A stretch of 64,000 bases of DNA from Membranipora membranacea (GCA_914767715.1 OU612071.1:10025493-10089492), one strand, 5' to 3'; counted from the stretch's first letter, positions 23,344 through 35,385 are shown. The notes: generated from the letters alone by a model not told the origin. Made by a program: numbers and translations.

Positions 23344-23904
23344 AGCCCCATTTAAATTATTATCAACACTTCCAATCATTCCTGCACATGATGATGATAC
23401 TCAATCACTACCTTAAATTATAACTGTCATACATTATTGTGGAGAATACTACTTCATTTCAGAATGTCTATAATATACTCACAGCCATAGCATATACATA
23501 TATAGGTAGGGAAAGTCGAGCAACTTCTCAAACACTGACTCCCACTCCTAGTTCAACTTATGTAAATAGTCCTCTTGCTTTTTCAGCTAGATCTTGAACA
23601 ATAGAGCTGTGATAGATTCATTTATCAATTCCGACAGATGAGCAAGTATGTGTAAGTCTATCAATATTAAGAATTATGTGCTCTTGGTTAGAAATTTTGA
23701 AACTAGCCAAGCTGCGCCACACAAAAATCGCCTCTAGCCGAGCTGCGCCGTATGTAAATTGCCTCTAGCCGAGCTGCGCCATCTGAAATTATTTTCTCCC
23801 ATGGCGCAGCTCGTCTGCCGTAGATCCGTTAGGTATGCTATTTTTACCATGACAAGAACATATGCGGTAGATAGTACGGGATGTTAAAACTGATAACAAT
23901 AACA

Positions 23905-24290
23905 TTATGAAAGTTTATACAGATGGTTCACAAACTTACCTCCGCGTCGGATCGGCTGTATACATTACTAGTAATAATACTCCTCCGGTTGTACCAGATA
24001 TAGTAGAGTTTCAATCCTTTGGAAAAGAGTCACAAAGCTGTCTCAAATGCTTCAACAATTGTCTGATTTTTAGAAGGCCTGAATAATGCTATCTTTATAA
24101 GCCAGGCTGCAATGCATATGCTTTAATATAACATACACACTCCTTAAATAGTCTTGGAATGCCGGGACAAGCTCACATTACTTGGGCATAGAAATACTGT
24201 CAAGGTCATCTAGGTGCCAGGACACATTGGATTTTATGGAAAAGTTCTTTCAGATCTAGAGTGGGAGGGAGTGGATAGGCTATATCTTTG
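23905..24290 (+). pseudogene. Non-LTR retrotransposon RNase H remnant, copy 1
   Basis: Reads KVYTDGSQTYLRVGSAVYIT, the start of the RNase H domain in LINEs (first catalytic Asp in YTDGS), then after frame breaks VPGHIGFYG, matching the usual V-P-G-H-x-G-I-x-G-N-E block near the C-terminus. Stops and frameshifts are present. Equivalent remnants lie at 29515, 31760 and 38425. Confidence 0.7.
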
Positions 24291-24959
24291 ATGCACTTGA
24301 AATGGTGCACTTTGGGGTGTACACTAACAACTAGTTAATGGCAAATGCTCAATTTATATAAATTTACAACTCACCGAATTACACTATTCTACCTCTAAAT
24401 CGACAACCATCAAAGAAATTTAATCCTGATCGACCTGTCCTGTTACGGTGATATCGAACCTAGAGGTAGACAAAAATATGGGTGAGAGACAATGTCATGA
24501 TAGAAAAACATATACAAGTATAAACAGGACAAGATATGAACTCGCAAGCACAATCACACAATCATCTTGGTTACTTAGCTGATTGCATTGTTTTTCTTGT
24601 TGAATTTTTGTTGTTTTTTTGTAAGTTATAATACTATCTAATACTGAATATGTGGATATATATCTGTGTGCTGCTGCCACATATTTCAGCTCCAAGTAAT
24701 GTTTTTGATGTCCTCAGTTCTCTTGGTGGATCAAGAGTCCCCGAGCTAAACGCTTAACTTGCTATTAATACCTCACTCACTCTCCCTAATCATCCATGTT
24801 CATTCATGTATGAACTGGGGCTTCTCATTCATACTATTTAACATATTATTTGTGATACTTTGTACTCTTGTACACGAGAAGGCAACTAGCAACTGTAATA
24901 CATAAAATTCCTCATACTCACAATCTTTACTAGCATTCACATTTTACTCGTAACCACAT
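24291..24959. other. Segment absent from the 29.9-kb copy
   Basis: In the parallel copy at 29905 this stretch is missing: GGCTATATCTT there runs directly into CTACAGTTTCCAG. ATCTT occurs at both edges here, so either a deletion at 5-bp microhomology occurred there or an insertion with a 5-bp duplication here. No gene recognised. Confidence 0.5.
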
Positions 24960-25538
24960 TCATCTAAACTCGTTCACAACATCTTCTACAGTTTCCAGAG
25001 ATTTACTGGTTGGCGTGTCCATGATTATCTCCTCTGTAGTAGTTTTGGGGATGAAAACCTCATTTGTCGTGGCGATTGGCGGTGCCTGAGGCTGAGAGGT
25101 GGGAGTGATTGGGATGATACCTACTTTTTGTCTTTTCTTAGCCTCCCTTTCCGCTTGAAACTGTTTAAAACGCTCCATGGCCAAAGCTCGTGCTGCCTCT
25201 GCAGCCCTCTCCTGTTCTAGTTCTGTTTCGAGGTCAGCTCTCAGGGAATTTGCTTTCTCCTCAAAGTTCTGTACTATGGGGAGGAGGTTTTCATGCAGAT
25301 TAAGGCCATGAGTGGAGCACAAAACCTCAAGGTCAGAAGCTTGGGCCAATATCTTGGCTAAATCAAAGTCGAGGGCCCTATTAATTGTATCAACAGAGAA
25401 ATCAATATTATCAAACATGCTCTGGTAATCAAAGATAGACAAACTGATGTTTTTGATTTCATCACATAAATCACTTGCTTGCTGCCAGACTGAAACTCCG
25501 GTTTGCCAAGCCTCATTATTACAACTGTCATCAGATAT
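24960..25538 (-). pseudogene. Gag-like or ORF1-like coiled-coil protein, copy 1 (start lost)
   Basis: The open frame runs about 192 codons on the minus strand, from 25538 to TGA at 24960. Where copies at 30453 and 36719 have ATG, this one has ATA, so the original start is lost. The protein begins SDDSCNNEAWQTGVSVW and has a predicted long helix with heptad-like charge (LRADLETELEQERAAEAARA, QFQAEREAKKRQK), then a Pro/Thr-rich tail. Coiled coil plus basic, Pro-rich end in a repeated copy suggests ORF1 or gag of a retroelement, but no zinc knuckle is visible and the identity is inferred. A divergent start region is shared by all three copies. Confidence 0.5.
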
Positions 25539-25912
25539 ATTTACTCTATCTGCCTGAATACTACTTTGTAAAGCCTATACTATACTACCGAGCAGTGAGA
25601 TCTACCAACTCTAAGAGGACTTCTCCGATAAAATGTGAGTGACAGCACCGGCAGCAAATTCATAGTTTTTTTTTTCAAAACTTAACTAAACTTTTGGTTC
25701 TATTTGACTCTTCATTGAGCTGAAAGATAAACGACGCTGATACAATCGGATTATGAAGCCATAGAATAGTTTGGACGGGAGTGGAAAATTTATTGTAAGC
25801 ACCAAGTTCTTGGCTCATCATTAATATTCTCCATGTTCACAATGACATCCTTGTTTTGCTTCAATTCTAAGAATAACTTTATCACGGATATTTTTCTATT
25901 TCCTTTTTGAAG
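25539..25912. other. Upstream region of gag-like ORF and spacer
   Basis: The first 85 bp match sequence upstream of the other gag-like copies; homology ends near 25625. The rest is AT-rich without a recognised feature. Confidence 0.45.
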
Positions 25913-28872
25913 GGCACTCACATTATATCAATAATGTGGCATTTGTCTACGATGAAGCTGTCTACAAGACCGCCAAAGAAGTTGGGTAAGATAATTTCTG
26001 ATCAGGATAAAATTTAATATTGTTCCTTTGAGATTTAGTTTTGCACAAATGACTGCTTAAAAATCTTTACCTTCTCAGATGTTTTTATCAGGTTATCGAT
26101 GCCACCTATTTACACAACTCACTTTCAGTTCTAGGATCTGCCTTGAAAATATTTCACATGAGATCACAATGACCAAACTGTTGCATAGAACAAATGTGAC
26201 AGCCATCACCTATCACGTACCAGGTTGTCACAAAGAACCATCTGGCTGTCACTGGGAATGCCATAATAATAATACTTTCCTATTTCACTTTCAGTGGCAG
26301 AAATAAGTACATTCAAATAAACATTAATAACAATAAACAATGATTAACTAATGGACTGTATCCTGGTGTGTGTGATTATGCTTTGCCGTTTTTGTTGGGT
26401 GAAAGCTAATTATTGTTCGCTTTACTATTGCCTGCTTTTTATAATTTAATGGATATCCTATTTTCATATCCTTTTTGTTTGCTAGTATAACAAGATGGTT
26501 TTTAACTTGTTTAGTTGGAATTAACTGAGAGAGAAAATACATTTTAGTTATGCACACATACGCATAAGAACATTGTCTTATCTTCACCACTGGTGATTGG
26601 CACACTGATTAAGTGCCGTCACACAAATCATGAGTGTACCATGAGTACTAATACCACAATCTTGTCAATATTTTCAAATGGGAAGCGACGCTATGTCAAC
26701 ACTGGTACTTCATTTTTTTTCAGATTTGATGTCCAGACTGTGGTTGAGAGGCCATAACTCCACTTTATCGGCCGATCAAAGTGTTCTATTGAGGACCAAT
26801 TGGTATATATACTAGAGCGTATAATTGAACTCCAACAGTGCGGCACCCCCTTGTCTTTTCAACGGCTAGAGTATAAAGATGTTATACGATTTGATACAGG
26901 TAGGAAAATCACAGCAGAATACATTATTAGGTTTATTTTCACTTCCTAAATACAATGGCTTGGACCAAACTACATTGGATTTTAGACTAACCAGGATCTT
27001 TAATGGATAATTGTTTTTGAGGAGAGGGGGTGGATTATAACAACTTTCCATTGTATTTTCATTTTGAATAAAAATACACTTAGAATAATGTAAAGCCTCA
27101 ATCGGAGTAAATGATGTAACAGGGATAAAATGTCTTTAAACCATGCAGCGTGTTATCTTTGCTTTCGTAGGTGATCTGCCAGCTCGCGAGTTTGAGACTG
27201 GCAATGCGGGAGGTGGTGACTACCCATGTCATTGTGGCAGACATTCAGACTGCTTCATAAAGCCTCGTGAGCTCTTTTTAGACCCACCATATAATTCCTT
27301 ACAACAACGAATCTCCCTGATCAATAAACATCAAACCCACAAGAAGGAGTGTACCCAGATAAAATGAAAGTAAGTAGTGTCAAATCATGTAAGTTTGCTA
27401 AGTATGATGACTGGTACCTCAATCCGGAAGCTTGTCAGTATAAGGCTGCCCAGCGCCTAGGCGAATTTGCTTTTCTATTTGATCGCAGGGTTTAAAAGCA
27501 TAATTATTTATTTCCCTAAAAATTTGTAAAGAGAAGCTGTACAACAACAACTGGACAACATGGGAGTAGAAAGGAGAGGAAATAAATGGGTAGGGCCACT
27601 CAAAGACATGTTAAAGACTACTCTGAAAGGTAGCAATCCTTCAATTGTATCATATAAGGTCATTTAAACAGGTGGGAACCTCAGGTCACTGGCATCATTA
27701 ATCAGCAACATCAGTATAGGCAAGTTATGTAAAAGATGCTGTAACAACGTTTCCTACTAATGAAGGTTTTATTCATCTGAGGCTTTGAAACAAATAATGT
27801 TATTTTGCCAGGTGTTCGAAGACTACCAGCCCTATGCTCACAAGTGCATTCACTAGAGGAGCTTGGACTTGAATTGTATGAAGTGGTGCACTGTGATCCG
27901 CTGCATGACTTCAAAAACAGTATTCAAAACATATTTGAGGAGCTACAACATCAAATCCAGGATTCGGAGCTGAAGTCAAAAGTTTCAGAGTTTTATAAGT
28001 CATGTATCGGTGAACGGCGCAATATCAGAGGAACAGATGCTAGGCAGTATCTGGTGAATCTCGCTCTGCTTTTGGAGAATACGATTTATCAGAGAGATAG
28101 GTAAGGAGAGTATGATGAGTCATTGGCAATTTGCTCGCCATAAGCCTAGTTTAAATTATCCAGGCTTATACCTGATATGATGATCACAATCAATTTATCC
28201 TAATTATTAGTTGACTCACAGAATCTACCTGAATAAATAGTTTTAAAATTTAGGGTCTGAAGTTATGAAGTTAGATTATTAAACTGCTACAATGATTTTT
28301 ATGAACACAGAAAATTCACAATGACCACTTGCTGGATCGCTAGCAGCGCTGCAGGGTACGGGACAGGCATTATGCATTTGGGTATAAGGCTATTATTCCA
28401 CAGAAATCAATCAGCTCATTATCATAATGACCAAGTATTTGCTTTTTACACCTACCTTCAATAAGAAAATACTCCGTATACTTCAAGCTATGAACTCATT
28501 TTTATTACCCATTCTTCTGTTGTGGCCAAAAAACAGAAGACGATAATATAGGAGTCTTGTGTATAATGATGGAACTAATTATTTAGTTCAAATTGGTTCT
28601 ATTGGGTCTTAGTGATCATTTCAATCATCCCAGAGTATTTCATCTTATTGTGACATTGTTTATGTGCTATTTTTAGGCAGATAAGGAAAGTCTGAAGAAT
28701 AATCAGGGCTCTGACAGAGCTCCAGAGATTGGCCTATAATACTCAGGAAGATCGGACCTGCAGAGATGCCTTAAGGTTCCACCTCAATGCTCTAGTGTTT
28801 TCGGTGCTCTATACAGAACTATTTGCCTCCCCCAAAAATATTTTCATATTCACCACTATCATGACACAATAA
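25913..28872 (+). pseudogene. Six-exon gene of unknown, transposon-like family with three in-frame stops
   Basis: Exons 25913-25985, 26724-26899, 27171-27369, 27532-27629, 27812-28100 and 28677-28872 all have AG/GT borders and keep one frame across every join. The frame carries TAA at 26755, TGA at 27365 and TGA at 28693; both TGAs lie where CGA to TGA decay is plausible. Blocks in order: VAFVYDEAVYKTAKEVGFD; DTGDLPAREFETG followed by a CHC knuckle (YPCHCGRHSDC); a SAP-like LDNMGVERRGNKW...LKDMLK; and LYEVVHCDPLHDFKNSIQNI, then IRALTELQRLAYN. From memory, uncharacterised proteins of cnidarians and sponges combine a SAP-like segment with an E/D-P-L-H-D block; I cannot check this. It may be a domesticated or decayed transposon gene. 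AATAAA overlaps the final stop. 5' exons are missing. Confidence 0.6.
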
Positions 28873-29099
28873 AATGCTTGCAAAGAAAGCAAGGCAAAGA
28901 AATCTGAGAAGAATATGATATTGAGCATCAACGTGTAACCTGTTTCACCTCGAGTTAAGCAGTTATAAAAGGCTGCTTTGTTACTTCTGCTAATTTTTGT
29001 ATTTTTGAAGGCAAATGTCAGACACAAGTAACAAACACGCTCCGAATGTTACTGAAAATATCATAGTGATGACTCACTTTATCACTGAACACAGTATAT

Positions 29100-29905
29100 C
29101 AAGTATGGTCAGAGAGACAAATATCTGTGATTTGAGAACAGAGTAAGTTATTTGGCTGCATGCTATATCCCAAAATGACAAATCATCCAAAAATGGATGA
29201 TTATGGGCATGTTAGTTAATGTACAGAAATTATCCGCATCACCCCTCAGCTTTATCCATTCATGATAAAATTATTGTAGAAGCTTCAAGTCAATAGCTTT
29301 TCATTCAAATCATCATCGCCCCATCTCGATTGCAAATCTATTTGTGAACAACTCCTGTCTTTATAGCCCAATTATTGAACAGATAATATTATTATTTGAC
29401 AGATGACATTTAAATTTATCAGCCAGATGTGCTACAATAAGGATGTGTTCAAGTATGCTATTTTTACCATGACAAGAACATATGCGGTAGATAGAACGGG
29501 ATGTTAAAACTGATAACATTATCGAAGTTTATACAGATGGTTCACAAAATTATCTCGGCGTCGGATCGGCTGTATACATTACTAGTAATAATACGCCTTC
29601 GGGTGTACCAGATATAGTAGAGTTTCAATCCTTTGGAAAAGAGTCACAAAGCTGTCTCAAATGCTTTAACGATTGTCTGATTTTTAGAAGGCCTGAATAA
29701 TGCTATCTTTATAAGCCAGGCTGCAATGCATATGCTTTAATCACACATAAACACTCCTTAAATAGTCTTCGAATGCCGAGACAAGCTCACATTACTTGGG
29801 CATAGAAATACTGTCAAGGTCATCTAGGTGCCAGGACACATTGGATTTTATGGAAAGGTTCTTTCAGATCTAGAGTGGGAGGGAGTGGATAGGCTATATC
29901 TTCTA
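29100..29905 (+). pseudogene. LINE fragment with RNase H remnant, copy 2 (empty-site copy)
   Basis: Collinear with 17880-18236 joined to 23823-24290, lacking the 5.6 kb transposon. RNase H start VYTDGSQNYLGVGSAVYIT at about 29528 and VPGHIGFYG near 29830, with stops between. It ends where the gag-like copy begins. Confidence 0.7.
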
Positions 29906-30453
29906 CAGTTTCCAGAGATTTGCTGGTTGGCGTGTCCATGATTATCTCCTCTGTAGTAGTTTTAGGGATAACCTCATTTGTCGTGGCGATTGGCGGGGCC
30001 TGAGGCTGAAATGGGGGAGTGATTGGGATGATACCTACTTTTTTGTTTTTTCTTAGCCTCCCTTTCCGCTTGGAACTGTTTAAAACGCTCGATGGCCAAA
30101 GCTTGTGCTGCTTCTGCAGCCCTCTCCTGTTCTAGTTCTGTTTCGAGGTCAGCTCTCAGGGAATTTGCTTTCTCCTCAAAGTTCTGTACTATGGGGAGGA
30201 GGTTTTCATGCAGATTAAGGCCATGAGTGGAGCACAAAACCTCAAGGTCAGAAGCTTGGGCCAATATCTTGGCTAAATCAAAGTCGAGGGCCCTATTAAT
30301 TGTATCAACAGAGAAACCAAAATTATCAAACATGCTCTGGTAATCAAAGATAGATAAACTGATGTTTTTGATTTCATCACACAAATCACTTGCTTGCTGC
30401 CAAACTGAAACTCCGGTTTGCCAAGCCTCATTATTACAACTGTCATCAGACAT
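29906..30453 (-). pseudogene. Gag-like coiled-coil ORF, copy 2 (frameshifted)
   Basis: ATG at 30453 is intact. The protein matches copy 1 through the coiled coil, then a one-base expansion in a T-run near 30044 shifts the frame and the Pro/Thr tail is misread to a stop at 29974. The 3' end is cut at the junction with the LINE remnant. Confidence 0.55.
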
Positions 30454-31060
30454 ATTTACTCTATCTGCCTGAATACTACTTTGTAAAACCTATACTATAC
30501 TACCGAGCAGTAAGATCTACCAACTCTAAGAGGACTTCTACGAGCAGTGAGTTCTACTGACTCCAAGGAGGATTTCTTTGAAGTAACAGTGATGTCTCCG
30601 GCGACTAAGAGGTTTTCTAAGCAGTAGGAGCCTCCGACTAGAAATTTCACCACAAACAGTTCAAACCTCGTTCTAACAAATTTAAGCCACAAAGTACTAC
30701 AGCATAGTACGCAGTAACAGCAAAATACACCACAGATTCTAAGCAAGACTAAATTATACTCCTTTCTCCTTGGTTGAAGCTTGAAACAGTAACCAGTCGT
30801 AGCATTAGAAGGCAGTGTTGCGGAGTTCAAAAAGTTTTATTCTTTTATCTCAATTAAGCAACATGTCAATCTTTACCAACAACACATGTTGTATTATACT
30901 CCCCGAACCCTCAATTATCTGTTTTAGTTACTGGGTGCGAGCGGACAATGATGGTATAGCTGCCACCACAATAAGGATATCATTATCACAAAGCTTCAAC
31001 CTAGGGAAACCAATATCAATCAATCATCACTAAATTATGTCAGTTGTCGATGTCATTTAA
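30454..31060 (-). promoter_or_regulatory. 5' leader or LTR-like region of the gag-like element
   Basis: Shared with 36720-37320. On the minus strand it carries GAATAAAAC followed by ...CGCAACA, then about 350 bp to the gag-like ATG. It includes two imperfect tandem copies of a GTAGAACTCACTGCTCG / GTAGATCTTACTGCTCG motif. An LTR plus leader would explain this layout, but no second LTR was found. Confidence 0.3.
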
Positions 31061-31364
31061 CCAAGTATTGTATTTTTTCCCTAATCACACAAAACTTAAT
31101 TTCAATTATTTGACATCTGGCAGTTTGAAAATATCCACATAATGTGACAAGTGTCCAGTCTTTTATTGGCATAATAATTGACCCAGCAACTATTCCAATC
31201 ATCACTTCCCCATACAATCCGGGATTTATCTTTTGCGCAATTTCCAGTCCTAATGACCACACTATAAAATTGTCAATAATAATATTCTGACAGTTTGCAG
31301 TTCCAATTAACATTAACAGCTTACTAATATACATAAATAAACACTTTATGCTGGAAGCTATAGG
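31061..31364. other. Duplicated non-coding segment
   Basis: Collinear with 37325-37640. One short minus-strand frame is open in both copies but carries differing stops and starts; no support for a gene. Confidence 0.4.
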
Positions 31365-31759
31365 TTAAATAGACAAATATCTGTTATTTGAGAAAAGAGT
31401 AAGTTTTCTTGCTGCATGCTATATCCCATAATGACAACAACATCGAAAGATGGATGATTATGGGCATGTTAGTTAATGTACAAAAATTATACGCATCACC
31501 CCTCAGATTTGTTAATTCATGACAAAATTATTGTAGTAGCTTCCAGTCAAGAGCGCTTCATTCAAATCATTATTTCCCCATCTCAATTGCGAATCTATTT
31601 GTAAACCATTCTTGTCTTTATAGCCCAATTATTGTAAAGATAATATTAATATTTGACAGATGGCATTTCAATTTACTAACCTTATGTACGACAATAAGGA
31701 TGTGTTTAAGTATCCTTTTTTTACCATTACAAGACCGTATGCGATGGATAACATTATCA

Positions 31760-32600
31760 AATTTTATACAGATGGTTCATAAAATGATCTCCGTGTTGGA
31801 TCAGGTGTATACATTACGAGTAATAATAAGCTGAATTACTGCTGTCTCAAATGCTTTTACCATTGTCTGATTTCTGAGAAGTCCTGAATAATGCTAATTT
31901 TATCGAGCCAAGCTGCAGTGCATGTGCTTAAATCACACATTCACGCTTCTAAAAATGTCATCTAGGTGCCAGGACACATTGGCATTTCTGGAAACGAATC
32001 AGCTGATTCATTGGTGAATAGGTTGTTTCGGTAACAGGCCAATCAAGGTGCACCTGCAAAGGTGCTGGAACCACATGCCAAATCTACAAACAAGGGAAGC
32101 ACATTACTTTTCATCAAATGGTACTAAAGGGGGCAGCTTAGCACACACAAACTACAGTCGTATTTCGGAGCATTTTTTACAAAGATTTTAGATTAAAGTT
32201 TGTTTTATGGAAGGTTTGAGTTCTATAGGTTTTTAAGACCTGAGCCCAGGTTATTTAGAATTACCTCAGTCAGCCCGATCTCAAAGATAAAGACATTTTT
32301 CTATTCTTGCATTAGTATTAGTGAAGCATTGCCATACAGCCTGTAGAGCTAGTAAATGTTTCTGTTGTACTAACCTAGAACCTGTAACTATCCTTATTCC
32401 ACAATTCTTTAAGTTTGACTTCAGAAATTATTAACATGTAGAATGTGTTGAAAAAATAGTCTTTAAAGTTGTTTCAGAAGAACTATAACAACAAATTGGC
32501 TGCATTAATGTTGCCATACAAATGAATTCAATGCAAATTATTGGCCAATACTACCTTGGGTAAATTTTTGTCTGATAAGGTAAGAATTGCAAATTTTGCC
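31760..32600 (+). pseudogene. LINE RNase H and C-terminal remnant, copy 3
   Basis: FYTDGS-like start at about 31758, then VPGHIGISGNESADSLVN near 31965-32025, the classic end of a LINE RNase H domain, followed by a degraded C-terminal tail. Collinear copy at 38425-39290. Confidence 0.7.
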
Positions 32601-33210
32601 TGAGTTCATAAGGTTATTTATAATCTATAGTTAAGTACATACAATCTATATTCTTATGTATGGAAGTCAATCTGAATGTATAATTGTCTCCGCCATCCCT
32701 TTGTTTATTATCCTTATCAATATTAGCTTCTGGTACAAGTTTGTATTAGATAGGTTCATATCAGTTTTGTAACCATTTATACAGTTCACAGTTTAAGACT
32801 GCCCTAAAACAGACAACCAGTCAATTTTTAGTGTCATATCTAGGATGTTGTGATTGCAATTTGAAATGAAATATGAATTAATGGGTTGTTTAGACAAGGA
32901 AATTGCAAAAAAAGAGATCCGCAATTGATATGGGGAAGCGATGATTTCAATAGTTTTATTCCTATGTTAAAGTCGAGTGAAGTATTTTGCCAATGAAAAT
33001 GTTGGACACTTGTCTCATTATGTTGATATTTTCAGACTGCCATATGTCGAATAAGTATTATAAAGTGTCGTATGATTAGGGAAAAAATACAATGCATGGT
33101 TAAATAACATTGACCCCTGACAAAATTTAGTGATGATTGATATTTGTTTTGCTAAGGAACCTAGAGATATGATATCCTGATGGTGGTGGAGTCTATACCA
33201 TTGACATGAC

Positions 33211-34589
33211 TATAAAAGTGACCATTGTAACGAAGAGTATCATTACCGCTCTGACTGCTCACAAGCACCTTCACAACACTTCTTGCAGTAAGTTACCAGT
33301 TATTTTTTTATCCTTTGACTATTAGTCACTTGGTTTATTAATTTTAACTGAGCATAAAACCAACTCTAACATTTTTGCATGCAGATATTCTTAAAGCAGA
33401 CCGAATTATTCCTCGAAGTTTCAATGAAAAATTTAATTTCTGAGGTTTAGAGTCTAAATTTTTGAGTTAATCTTGTCATCTGGTGAGCTAGGAAGACATA
33501 ATCAATTCGTTCATATAGCCAGTACTCAAATTTGGACCATGCGTTGTTATCACTCAGATCCGTACTGAAGATTGAATAGTTATTTTTATTGTCTCTATTT
33601 TTGAAGAAATAGTTGTTTAAACAAAAGAAGATGAGAGTTTCGGTGATTTTTGCAACAATTGTCTTGTTGATGCTTGGCGCCACTAAAGAGGCAGTAAGTA
33701 TTGAACTAAATCAACCTTCTCTGTTATAGATCATAATTCAGTCATAGAATCAATAATATACCTAGACAGGACACAATGTACAGCTGAAGTGAGGCACTTA
33801 CTTGTGGGGCGTCGTAACGTCATTGGAAGGTGTAGAAGCAATGACACTATCATTGATTTACTGTCCATAATCCAGGTTTTTTGTTCACAACTCGATCAAT
33901 TTGATTGGATTTCGAATTTGAAAATCGCTTTACAATCCACAGCATCTTGTTATCAACTCGATGCTAGTTCTTGTTCAGCACTTTTTTTATCCTTAAATTA
34001 GTATCTATAATCTAAATATATTGTAATTCTCCGATCAAAATTGATCAAGTTATCAACAGAAACCTTGACTTTAGACAGTTAATCAACGATAGCATTATTG
34101 CTGTACCTTCCAATGTCACAACATCACCCACAAATTAATGCAATGCTGATGATCCATATAGTGTCCTGTCTAGGTTTATTATTAAGTCTATGGTGACAAT
34201 CGTTGCAATCCCTAATCTATGATGAAAATAATCTTACAAGATGTTATTTCATTTAGTGAATGGTGTGGCCGGGTGCAAAACATGATCTCAATCTCTCATT
34301 TGACACATATGACACTTGACACATGGGCATATTTATCTTGCACAAATAAATATACAGCTTTCTTAAAAGACAGAAATATTTGTTGACATGAATTTAAAGC
34401 CGATAAGTGTTATGAAAATGAAATCTTGTGTAAAATATTGAAGTGATACTATCAATATTTTCTGTTTCAGGTATCAGTATGCGTTCAGCTTTGTGAAGAA
34501 CCAGTTGAAACAGATGACGGAGCGACTGTCAATTGTGTAGTGAAATGTGTAGTAGAAAATTGATGTTTTGTTTTTTGGCGTGTAATAAA
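33211..34589 (+). CDS. Short secreted C-x3-C...C-x3-C peptide gene, copy A
   Basis: TATA box (TATAAAAG, 33211), non-coding exon ending at 33287 before GTAAGT. After an acceptor at 33605-33606, the signal exon runs from ATG 33631 to 33693 (MRVSVIFATIVLLMLGA). Exon 34471-34563 joins in phase 0 and ends in TGA at 34561; AATAAA is at 34584. The precursor is 51 residues. The mature part is about 30, with four cysteines at 25, 29, 43 and 47: C-x3-C-x13-C-x3-C. That spacing is the signature of alpha-hairpinin-like helical hairpins with two disulfides, a scaffold used by some antimicrobial peptides, protease inhibitors and potassium-channel toxins. The fold is inferred from spacing alone. It contains acidic residues between the pairs. 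Its paralogue at 40355 is broken. Confidence 0.72.
33752..34200. mobile_element. MITE in the intron of hairpin-peptide gene A
   Basis: Inverted arms of about 165 bp (33752-33915 and 34040-34200) with tips ACCTAGACAGGACAC and GTGTCCTGTCTAGGT. The same element sits in the matching intron of copy B, so it inserted before the duplication. Confidence 0.65.
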
Positions 34590-34699
34590 ACATGTCAAAC
34601 CCAGACAACTTATGCCACTGTTAGTAATATTGATTTCTAAACTGCCTTCTACTGCTACTACCCTAACTTTTACTATGATGATAATTCTTAGATTAACAC

Positions 34700-34720
34700 A
34701 CTGTTGAGCATCATCATCAC

Positions 34721-34758
<38 letters not shown>

Positions 34759-35050
34759 ACAAAAACAATATCGATTTTATGATTTGTTGATTTGATAGTG
34801 AATGTCTTTATTTATGTCAAAACATACATATCCAGCTGTCTACTTTTTGCCATCTTTTGCCAGTCGGCCCTGTTCCTTTCCAGCATGTTCAGGTTTCTCT
34901 TAACGGTATATTGAAATCTCAACCCAGACCTCCCTGGATTCTTCCTCCTTTCCTTATGTTGAGAGTAGAGTAGTTGTTGAGGTGGGCATTGAGAGTTCAT
35001 CCTTTTGACATGCCAAATCCATCTCAAGTTCATGAAGATGGAGTTTAAGG
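34700..35050 (-). mobile_element. 5'-truncated LINE 3' end with (GAT)n tail
   Basis: Minus-strand frame 35033-34812 reads LRWIWHVKRM, then KNPGRSGLRFQYTVKRNL and RADWQKMAKSR, the conserved C-terminal end of CR1/RTE-like LINE proteins (R-W-x-G-H-V-x-R-M ... G-R-x-x-x-R-W ... D-W). An AATAAA-like signal and a (GAT)n microsatellite follow at 34710-34758, as in LINEs that end in short tandem repeats. Confidence 0.75.
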
Positions 35051-35385
35051 GGGGTAGTCCTGGTATAACTTAATCACTGATTTCTCTTGAATAAAGGTAG
35101 TGTTATTCAATCGTCAGATCATTCCACAATATGTTGACAGACTTAAATTGTAATTAACTTCGTTAAAACAATGCACTCTTCTGACTGTGAGCTGTGAGTG
35201 CTTGAGATCCCACAAGCTGTTCTGATGAATTTATGTACCAATGATGTTACGCTGAAGTAAATTGCATACTATAATTACCAATCAATTATTTCATGTGTGA
35301 CATGCTCTCGAATGCCAAAGTCAAACAAAATTTTTGCCATTAACCAAGGATGTTTTTTGTACGTGATGTGTCAAATTCCAGCTGT

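Larger units (their letters stand above)
18237..23822. mobile_element. 5.6-kb TIR DNA transposon with repeat-built ends
   Basis: Ends are exact complements: TACGGCAGACGAGCTGCGCCA at 18237 and TGGCGCAGCTCGTCTGCCGTA ending at 23822. The inverted termini extend about 135 bp and each contains three further copies of a GGCGCAGCTCGGCTAG-type motif in reverse orientation to the tip, likely transposase-binding sites. A related locus at 29447 gives the empty site (AAGGATGTGTTCAAGTATGC). By comparison the flanks are GATGTG on the left and GATCCG on the right, an imperfect 6-bp target duplication. The interior holds orphan exons at 18823-18976, 19081-19261 and 23148-23343, a nested gypsy fragment and a nested repeat. 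No transposase motif was recognised, so the superfamily is open. Confidence 0.75.

Noticed and set aside
30495-30830. 111-codon minus-strand frame with ATG
   Set aside because: It spans the leader of the gag-like element and the paralogue at 36761-37110 is broken by an 11-base insertion; better read as non-coding leader.
33789-34001. 70-codon open frame
   Set aside because: It is formed by an inverted-repeat MITE in an intron and is not kept in the paralogous copy.
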